Shown piece after piece: positions 1 to 4,640 of a stretch of 6,195 nt of DNA. Below the pieces are notes generated by a model. The model ran no database searches. It was not told the DNA's origin and saw only the letters and a program-made list of their open reading frames with translations. This stretch comes from Actinomycetota bacterium (GTDB lineage: Bacteria > Actinomycetota > Thermoleophilia > Solirubrobacterales > Solirubrobacteraceae), in contig SYBY01000246.1 in the NCBI GenBank assembly GCA_005788585.1, forward strand, positions 1-6,195, read 5' to 3'. Position 1 is the first letter of the stretch, and every line of letters starts with the position of its first letter. Both the position numbers and the translations under genes were made by a program.

Positions 1-156
1 CGGGGCATGACGGGCGATGACCTCCCTCGCCGCGTGCTCATCGGTCAGATCGGCGTCGGGCAGATCGATCCCGACCACGTCCCACCCGCGGGCGGTCGCG
101 TCAGCGACCACGCGCTGTCCGAGCATCCCCGCCGCACCGGTGACAAGCAGCTTCAC
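1..156 (-). CDS. rmlD: dTDP-4-dehydrorhamnose reductase, N-terminal 52 codons (partial)
   Basis: Reading leftwards from a GTG at 156-154, the frame stays open to the window edge, so only the N-terminal Rossmann part is present. It opens MKLLVTGAAGMLGQ, which carries the GxxGxxG dinucleotide-binding glycines (residues 7, 10, 13) of an extended short-chain dehydrogenase/reductase. A D-x-D-L-T-D stretch follows at residues 34-39 and then an I-A-R-H-A-P segment. Both are typical of RmlD, which uses NAD(P)H to reduce dTDP-4-keto-L-rhamnose to dTDP-L-rhamnose in the cytoplasm. The GTG start overlaps the TGA stop of the upstream rmlA by four bases (GTGA). No Shine-Dalgarno is apparent, so translation is probably coupled to rmlA. 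The neighbouring rmlA supports the assignment. The catalytic YxxxK lies outside the window, so another sugar-nucleotide reductase of this family is possible but less likely. Confidence 0.85.
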   Translation of the reverse strand, partial: MKLLVTGAAGMLGQRVVADATARGWDVVGIDLPDADLTDEHAAREVIARHAP

Positions 157-1220
157 AAGATACCCACGTCTGAGTTGTCACCGATCATGAACCGGTAGGC
201 GCGCGGCTGGCGGGGTGACCGGTCGATGGTGGCGTTGCGTCCAAGCAGCGACGATTCCATACGGCCGTCGAGGTGCAGGACCTTGCTGCCGGCGAGCAGG
301 ATGCTGTGCTCGACCTCGCTGTCGGTGATCACGCAGTCCTTGCCGATCGCGGTGTACGGGCCGATGTACGCGCCCGACAGCGCCGCGCCCTTGGCGATGA
401 CGGCCGGGCCGCGCACCGTGGTGTTCTCCAGCCGCGCGCCGGGTTCGACGATGACGCGTCCTTCGACGGTGCTGTCGATCAGCTCGCCCTCGATGCGCGG
501 TTCGATGACGTCGAGGATGAGGCGGTTGGCTTCGAGCATGTCGGCCAGGCGGCCGGTGTCCTTCCACCAGCCGACGACGACGTGCGGGTCGACGCGGCGG
601 CCGGTGTCGACCAGCCACTGGATCGCGTCGGTGATCTCCAGCTCCCCTCGCGCCGAGGGCTTGATCGCGCGGGCGGCCTCGTGGATGAGCGGGGTGAACA
701 GGTACACGCCGACGAGCGCGAGGTTCGACGGCGGGTCCTTGGGCTTCTCGACGAGCTTGACGACCTGGCCGGCGTCGTCGAGCGCGGCGATCCCGAAGCT
801 CTGCGGGTCGTCGACCTCGGTCAGCAGGATCAGCGCATCGGGTGACCCTTCCTCGAACGCGGTGACGAGGTCGCGGATGCCGCCCTGCAGCAGGTTGTCG
901 CCCAGATACATCACAAACGGCGAGTCACCCAGGAACGGCTCGGCGGTCAGCACCGCATGCGCGAGCCCCAACGGTTCGTCCTGCTCGATGTACGTAATCG
1001 CCACCCCGAACTGCGACCCGTCACCACACGCCTCACGGATCTCACCACCGGTCTCCGGCGCGATGATGATCCCCACCTCGGTGATCCCCGCATCGGCCAT
1101 CGCCTCGATCCCGAAGAACAACACCGGCTTGTTCGCCACCGGCACCAACTGCTTCGCCGACGTGTGCGTGATCGGCCGCAACCGCGTGCCCTTCCCGCCG
1201 GACAGGATCAAGCCCTTCAT
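153..1220 (-). CDS. rmlA: glucose-1-phosphate thymidylyltransferase, long form
   Basis: This 355-residue protein should make dTDP-glucose from glucose 1-phosphate and dTTP, the first step towards dTDP-L-rhamnose and other deoxysugars. The nucleotidyltransferase signature GGKGTRLRP is at residues 8-16. It is followed by the SAKQL lysine (23), the Y-L-G-D-N metal/nucleotide site (105-109), EKP (158-160), GELEITD (192-198) and WWKDTG (218-223). Residues from about 245 to 345 are a left-handed beta-helix-type tail of I/V-rich hexad repeats. That tail distinguishes the roughly 355-residue long family (StrD-like, common in actinobacteria) from the roughly 290-residue short RmlA. The start is set at the ATG at 1220-1218, not at a possible codon 33 bases upstream. 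A clear GGAGGG lies 8 bases before this ATG, and the protein begins MKGLILSGG as in relatives. The ATG shares one base with the stop of the preceding PPOX gene, and its own TGA overlaps the rmlD GTG. Confidence 0.93.
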   Translation of the reverse strand: MKGLILSGGKGTRLRPITHTSAKQLVPVANKPVLFFGIEAMADAGITEVGIIIAPETGGEIREACGDGSQFGVAITYIEQDEPLGLAHAVLTAEPFLGDSPFVMYLGDNLLQGGIRDLVTAFEEGSPDALILLTEVDDPQSFGIAALDDAGQVVKLVEKPKDPPSNLALVGVYLFTPLIHEAARAIKPSARGELEITDAIQWLVDTGRRVDPHVVVGWWKDTGRLADMLEANRLILDVIEPRIEGELIDSTVEGRVIVEPGARLENTTVRGPAVIAKGAALSGAYIGPYTAIGKDCVITDSEVEHSILLAGSKVLHLDGRMESSLLGRNATIDRSPRQPRAYRFMIGDNSDVGIL

Positions 1221-1696
1221 CAGTACGTCCCTCCGAGCTTGCGGTGGTCCCACGTCGCGCGCTCGCGCTCGACGAACTCCAGGCCGACACGCTTCTCGGC
1301 CTGCTTGGCGACCATGGCCTCGACCTCGGGGGCGAGCTCACCGGTCCCGGGCGGGGCGTACCGCTGGAAGATCTCCAGGCCCAGCTCGAGGACCTTCGGC
1401 GTGTCGTGGTGGACGGTGACGTCGCACTTGAACATGACGCCGCGTAGCTGGGCGTACTCGCCGTCGCCGGCCTCGACCTGGATGGACGCGCGCGCGTCGC
1501 GCTCGAGGTTCTTGACCTTCTGGGACTTCGCGAACGTCCACGCCCACAGGCGGCCGTCGCGGACGACGTACCAGAGCGGCATGAGGTGCGGGAAGCCGTC
1601 ACGCCCGTTCGTGGCGCAGATCATCACGCGCTCGGTGTCGAGGAACGCGCGGACCTCGCCCTCGTCCATCTTGATCTGATCGCGGCGGGAAGCCAT
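1220..1696 (-). CDS. PPOX-family split-barrel flavin/F420-type protein
   Basis: This 158-residue protein resembles the pyridoxamine-5'-phosphate-oxidase-like split-barrel superfamily. Members bind FMN, F420, heme or FAD and act as small cytoplasmic oxidoreductases or cofactor-binding proteins. The evidence is the strand pattern VMICATNGRDGFPHLMPLWYVV (about residues 24-45), then DGRLWAWT (47-54) and the QKVKNLERDARASIQVE block (59-75), the usual cofactor phosphate-contact region (S/T/K-K-x-x-N-L). The last 50 residues are helical and charged. The cofactor cannot be decided by eye; actinobacterial relatives are often listed as F420-dependent. The start is the ATG at 1696, giving MASRRDQIK, although no Shine-Dalgarno precedes it; a later ATG at codon 10 would lose a conserved-looking lead. 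It begins 10 bases after the iclR stop, and its TGA overlaps the rmlA ATG as TGATG. The substrate is unknown, and the tie to rhamnose synthesis is only positional. Confidence 0.82.
   Translation of the reverse strand: MASRRDQIKMDEGEVRAFLDTERVMICATNGRDGFPHLMPLWYVVRDGRLWAWTFAKSQKVKNLERDARASIQVEAGDGEYAQLRGVMFKCDVTVHHDTPKVLELGLEIFQRYAPPGTGELAPEVEAMVAKQAEKRVGLEFVERERATWDHRKLGGTY
1229..1234 (-). promoter_or_regulatory. Shine-Dalgarno of rmlA
   Basis: GGAGGG on the minus strand, 8 bases before the ATG at 1220. It lies inside the last codons of the upstream PPOX gene and decides the rmlA start over the upstream in-frame candidate at 1253. It is the only strong Shine-Dalgarno seen before any start in this window. 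Confidence 0.75.
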
Positions 1697-1720
1697 GCGC
1701 CGCAGGCTATCCGGCGGCGC
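1697..1720 (-). other. Stem-loop across the iclR stop and PPOX start
   Basis: On the minus strand, GCGCCGC and GCGGCGC form a perfect 7-base-pair stem with 10 bases between the arms; two further G-C pairs are possible inside after one mismatch. The iclR TAG stop lies in the loop region, and the 3' arm abuts the PPOX ATG. In an RNA it would cover the place where a Shine-Dalgarno should be, so it might damp PPOX translation when iclR is not translated. In such GC-rich DNA a stem of this length can occur by chance. Confidence 0.3.
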
Positions 1721-2432
1721 CCCCGAGACGTGCTGATGCGGTGGCGCCTGCAACGCGGAGTGCGGCGACGTAGCGCGCCTCGTTGCGGGCGAAGCGCGCG
1801 GTGGGCACGGGGATGGAGATCGCGGCCACCGGCCCGGCGGCGTCGTGGACGGCGGTGCCGACGGCGCTGATCCCCTCGGTGTGCTCTTCGCGGTCGAAGG
1901 CGATGCCGGTGCGGCGGATCTCGTCCAGCTCGGCCGCGAGGGCGGCGTCGCGCGGCACCAGCGCTGCGACCGCATCGTCGGGGAGCGCCGCGAGCAGCGC
2001 CTTCCCGTTGGCCGTGGTGTGCAGCGGGAACGCGACGCCGACGGCGGAGACCGCGCGCAGCCTGTGCTCGGCCGGGAGCTGGTCGACGAACCGCACGCTG
2101 GGACCGTCGAGGACCGACAGGTCGACCGTCTCGTCGACCTCGTCGCGCAGCTGCGCGAGGACAGGCCGCAGGTCGTGACGGAGCGCCCGCCGGGTCGCGG
2201 CCCCGAGGCGGACGAGCCCGCCACCCAGCCGGATCGCGCCGTCGGGAGCGGTCGTGACGAGCTCCTCCTCGGTGAGCGCGGCGACGAGGCGGTGGACGGT
2301 GGACTTCGGGAGGTCGACCGCGGCCGACAGCGCGGCGAGCGTCAGTCCCTCCGGCGCCGCCTCGAGCGCACGCAGGACCCGGCCGGCCCGGGCGATGGCC
2401 TGAATCCCTCCGCGTGGTGTGGTGTCTTGCAT
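1707..2432 (-). CDS. IclR-family transcriptional regulator
   Basis: This 241-residue protein is close to the usual IclR length of about 250. Residues 8-60 form the winged helix-turn-helix, with GIQAIARAGRVLRAL leading in and the recognition helix LPKSTVHRLVAAL at 41-53. Residues 80-240 are the effector-binding domain, with TTANGKALLAALP (139-151), REEHTEGISAVGTAV (181-195) and PVAAISIPVP (201-210), all family hallmarks. IclR proteins sense small molecules, often aromatic or organic acids, and control a neighbouring catabolic operon. The gene diverges from the FAD oxidoreductase/hydrolase pair with 31 bases between start codons, so those genes are the likely target, along with its own promoter. 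The ATG at 2432 was chosen because it puts the HTH at the normal distance from the N-terminus. Upstream in-frame starts (ATG 2465, GTG 2489) would run into the divergent gene. No Shine-Dalgarno is seen, so a leaderless or near-leaderless mRNA is possible. The effector is unknown. Confidence 0.92.
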   Translation of the reverse strand: MQDTTPRGGIQAIARAGRVLRALEAAPEGLTLAALSAAVDLPKSTVHRLVAALTEEELVTTAPDGAIRLGGGLVRLGAATRRALRHDLRPVLAQLRDEVDETVDLSVLDGPSVRFVDQLPAEHRLRAVSAVGVAFPLHTTANGKALLAALPDDAVAALVPRDAALAAELDEIRRTGIAFDREEHTEGISAVGTAVHDAAGPVAAISIPVPTARFARNEARYVAALRVAGATASARLGGAAG

Positions 2433-2463
2433 TGTGGAACTACCGTTCTGTATCGTGGAACAC
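2427..2463 (+). promoter_or_regulatory. Divergent control region: GTGGAAC repeats and leaderless promoter
   Basis: GTGGAAC occurs at 2434-2440 and again at 2455-2461, a 21-base period that puts both copies on the same face of the helix about two turns apart. Between them GTTC (2445-2448) forms GAAC-N4-GTTC with the first copy and GTTC-N9-GAAC with the second. IclR-family proteins are known to use mixed direct and inverted repeats (for example PcaU/PobR), so this is the natural IclR operator. For the rightward gene, TTGCAT (2427-2432) and TATCGT (2451-2456), 18 bases apart, would start RNA at about 2463-2464, right at the ATG: a leaderless mRNA. The repeats overlap both elements. A leftward -10 for iclR (GATACA, 2454-2449) is weak. 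Confidence 0.55.
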
Positions 2464-3801
2464 ATGATGGCACACGGGTTCGACGGCACGCTGCTGCGGC
2501 GCGGCGATACCGGCTACGAGGACGCACGCCGCGCGACGATGTGGAACGCGTTCGTCCCCGACCGGTTCCCCGACGTCATCGTGCAGGCGGCGACCGAGGA
2601 CGACGCGGTCCGTGCGGTCCGGCTCGCGCGCGACGAGGGGCTGCGGATCGGCGTGCGGTCCGGCGGTCACAGCTGGGCGGGCAACCACGTCCGCGACGGC
2701 GGGATGCTGCTCGACCTCTCCGCCCTGGACGACGTGACCGTCGACCCCGCCGCGATGCGCGCGACCGTGCAGCCGGGTCGCGAGGCGGCCGACCTCCTGC
2801 GCCGGCTCGCCGCGCACGACCTGTTCTTCCCGGGCGGGCACTGCGTCGGCGTGTGCGTCGGCGGCTACCTGTTGCAGGGCGGCTTCGGCTGGAACGGGCG
2901 GGTGCACGGGCCGGCGTGCATGAGCGTCGAGGCGATCGACGTGGTCACGGCCGCCGGCGAGCTCGTCCGGGCCGATCCGACGCAGCACGCCGATCTCTAC
3001 TGGGCCGCGCGCGGTGCGGGCCCAGGCTTCTTCGGCGTGGTCACCCGCTTTCACGTGCGCGTGTATCCCAGGCCGAAGGTCGTCGCGAACGCGGTGTACC
3101 TGTACCCGCTCGACGTCCTCGACGAGGTCTTCACGTGGGCGGCGGAGATCGGGCCCCGCGTCGCCCGGACCATGGAGCTCATGTGCTTCCTGCACCGCGA
3201 CGCCGACGGCGAAGCGGAGATCGCGGTCACCGGCCCGGTGCTCGCCGACAGCGACGAGGAGGCCGACGAGGTCCTCGCGATCCTCGAGACCTGCCCGGTC
3301 CGCGACCGCGCGAAGCTCGCGCTGCCGAACCTGCGGGTGACGATGGAGGACCTCTACGCCGGGTCGCACGCCGTGTACCCCGACGACCACCGCTACGCGG
3401 TCGACAACATGTGGACGCACGCACCGGTCGAGCAGCTGTTGCCCGGCCTGCGCGCGATCGCGGAGTCGCTGCCGGCGGCGCCGTCCCACGTCCTGTGGAT
3501 GAACTGGGACCCCGCGGGCGGACCGCCGCGCGAGGACATGGCGTTCAGCGTGGAGGACACGACGTACATCGCGCTCTACGGCGTCTGGGACGATCGCGAT
3601 CGCGACGAGGAGATGGTCGGCTGGGCGACGGACCACATGCGCGCGATGGCGCCTTTTGCCAGCGGCATCCAGCTGGCCGACGAGAACCTGGGCCGCCGCC
3701 CGGCGAAGTTCGTCTCGGACGAGCACCTGTCGCGGCTCGACGAGATTCGCGCGGTCTACGACCCTGACGGCAGGTTCCATCCGTGGATGGGGCGCCTGTG
3801 A
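2464..3801 (+). CDS. BBE-like FAD-linked oxidoreductase, probably bicovalent flavin
   Basis: This 445-residue protein belongs to the vanillyl-alcohol-oxidase/PCMH fold with a berberine-bridge-enzyme (BBE) type C-terminus; such enzymes oxidise alcohols, sugars or phenolic substrates using O2 or another acceptor. Residues 35-205 are the FAD-binding domain. GVRSGGHSW places His69 at the usual 8-alpha-histidyl flavin site, and FPGGHCVGVCVGGYLLQGG places Cys127 at the 6-S-cysteinyl site seen in glucooligosaccharide oxidase and BBE, so the flavin is probably attached twice. Residues 210-395 form the substrate domain. ENLGRRPAKF (407-416) and YDPDGRFHPWMG (432-443) form the BBE tail, where the usual Y-x-N-Y motif is altered. 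There is no signal peptide, so it is cytoplasmic. ATGs at 2464 and 2467 are both possible; a start at 2419 would cross the operator and the iclR start. Its TGA overlaps the hydrolase ATG. The substrate is unknown. Confidence 0.88.
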   Translation: MMAHGFDGTLLRRGDTGYEDARRATMWNAFVPDRFPDVIVQAATEDDAVRAVRLARDEGLRIGVRSGGHSWAGNHVRDGGMLLDLSALDDVTVDPAAMRATVQPGREAADLLRRLAAHDLFFPGGHCVGVCVGGYLLQGGFGWNGRVHGPACMSVEAIDVVTAAGELVRADPTQHADLYWAARGAGPGFFGVVTRFHVRVYPRPKVVANAVYLYPLDVLDEVFTWAAEIGPRVARTMELMCFLHRDADGEAEIAVTGPVLADSDEEADEVLAILETCPVRDRAKLALPNLRVTMEDLYAGSHAVYPDDHRYAVDNMWTHAPVEQLLPGLRAIAESLPAAPSHVLWMNWDPAGGPPREDMAFSVEDTTYIALYGVWDDRDRDEEMVGWATDHMRAMAPFASGIQLADENLGRRPAKFVSDEHLSRLDEIRAVYDPDGRFHPWMGRL

Positions 3802-4571
3802 TGCTGGAGGAGCTGCTCGACCGGCCGCTGTCTCCGCCCGACCCCGCGGCATGGGCGGGCGCGACCGGCGCCGAGGCCGACCCCGCGGGCCTGCTGGGTC
3901 TGGACGAGATGGACCGTCTGCTCGATCCCGCGCCGCTGCCGGTGGAGACGGGGTGGTGGCGGCTGGCCGACGGCACGCAGCAGGTCGCGGCGCGCACCCC
4001 GATGCCGCGCGTGACGGGCGAGATGGTCGACTGGTGGTTCGACTGGCACCCGGACGAGACGATCCGCTACCAGGTCTGGCACCCGCCGGCGCACGTGGCG
4101 AACAGCGTGGAGCGGCCTGCGGTGCGTGGCGCCAAGCCGTTCTGGGGGACCGTCCACCACCCGGTGGAGGACGTCGGCACCGGGATGGTGCGCGCGCGGA
4201 TCGCGTTCCTGCCGCCGAGCGCCTACGGCTTCACCGGCGACGCGCTGGACGACCCGCGGGTGGCGACGATCGTGGGCGGCTACGTCGGCGACGACACGCG
4301 CCGGTCGTGGCACTCGATCATGACCCACGTCTTCCTGCGGGACGGCGACGGGCTGGTGCTGCGCAGCCGGTTCTGGATGGGCGCGCGGATGCGGCCGATG
4401 CTGCCGGGGCCGCTGGCGGCGCCGGTGGCGTGGGTGGCGTCCCGCCCGGCGGTGCGGCGGCGGGCGCTCCCGCGGGATCTGGCGCCGGGGCTGGCGCGGC
4501 ACTGTGTGGAGGAGTACGCGAACCTGGCGGCGTTGTTGCCGGAGCTGTATGCGGCGTACGCGGTGAGGTGA
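3801..4571 (+). CDS. DAPG/phloretin hydrolase-family (PhlG-like) zinc C-C hydrolase
   Basis: This 256-residue protein resembles the PhlG/Phy family: zinc enzymes of Bet v 1-like fold that hydrolyse the C-C bond between a phenolic ring and an acyl group (diacetylphloroglucinol to monoacetylphloroglucinol, phloretin to phloroglucinol and phloretic acid). The signature EMVDWWFDWHPDETIRYQVW spans residues 74-93. From memory, PhlG binds zinc with H129, E160, H270 and E274 and substrate with Y121, N132 and Y229. Here Y90, H98 and N101 keep the same spacing, E123 (HHPVED) suits E160, and H234/E238 (RHCVEEYANL) form the HxxxE pair. The Y229 position appears to be F or W (191-192), hinting at a different substrate. 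No signal peptide is seen. The ATG at 3801 shares one base with the oxidoreductase stop, so the two are coupled; a GTG just before it is a possible alternative start. The family assignment is fairly sure, the substrate is not. Confidence 0.8.
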   Translation: MLEELLDRPLSPPDPAAWAGATGAEADPAGLLGLDEMDRLLDPAPLPVETGWWRLADGTQQVAARTPMPRVTGEMVDWWFDWHPDETIRYQVWHPPAHVANSVERPAVRGAKPFWGTVHHPVEDVGTGMVRARIAFLPPSAYGFTGDALDDPRVATIVGGYVGDDTRRSWHSIMTHVFLRDGDGLVLRSRFWMGARMRPMLPGPLAAPVAWVASRPAVRRRALPRDLAPGLARHCVEEYANLAALLPELYAAYAVR

Positions 4572-4582
4572 CGCTTCGGCGG

Positions 4583-4631
4583 GGGGTGTGAGCATTACGC
4601 GTCGCCGCACGACGCGTAATGCTCACACCCC
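4583..4631. terminator. Perfect 22-base inverted repeat, likely bidirectional terminator
   Basis: The arms 4583-4604 and 4610-4631 are perfect reverse complements separated by the 5 bases CCGCA. Each arm contains the core GTGTGAGCATTACGCGTCG or its complement. The repeat lies 11 bases after the hydrolase stop and 9 bases beyond the stop of the convergent WYL gene, so it fills nearly the whole 69-base gap. That position suits a terminator for both genes. No T-tract follows on either strand, which is common for GC-rich actinobacterial hairpins. The long perfect stem and the relatively AT-containing core could also mean a dispersed palindromic repeat or a protein-binding site. Confidence 0.7.
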
Positions 4632-4640
4632 GCTGCAGAC

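Noticed and set aside
226..1419. 397-codon plus-strand open frame opposite rmlA
   Set aside because: Ser/Arg/Pro-rich with no domain, antisense to a gene with all the RmlA signatures.
2419..2463. Upstream start for the FAD oxidoreductase
   Set aside because: It would add 15 residues encoded by the operator and the start of iclR; ATG 2464 or 2467 fits the family's N-terminus.
1845..3767. 640-codon plus-strand open frame overlapping iclR and the oxidoreductase
   Set aside because: It is very rich in Arg, Gly and Ala, has no recognisable motif and covers two well-supported genes in other frames; long open shadows are expected in GC-rich DNA.
2440..3852. 470-codon minus-strand open frame opposite the FAD oxidoreductase
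   Set aside because: The composition (His, Arg, Val, Asp repeats) is that of an antisense shadow, and the plus-strand gene carries clear flavin-binding motifs.
3656..4591. 311-codon plus-strand open frame overlapping the hydrolase
   Set aside because: Low-complexity Ala/Gly/Arg sequence in the wrong frame for the PhlG motifs.
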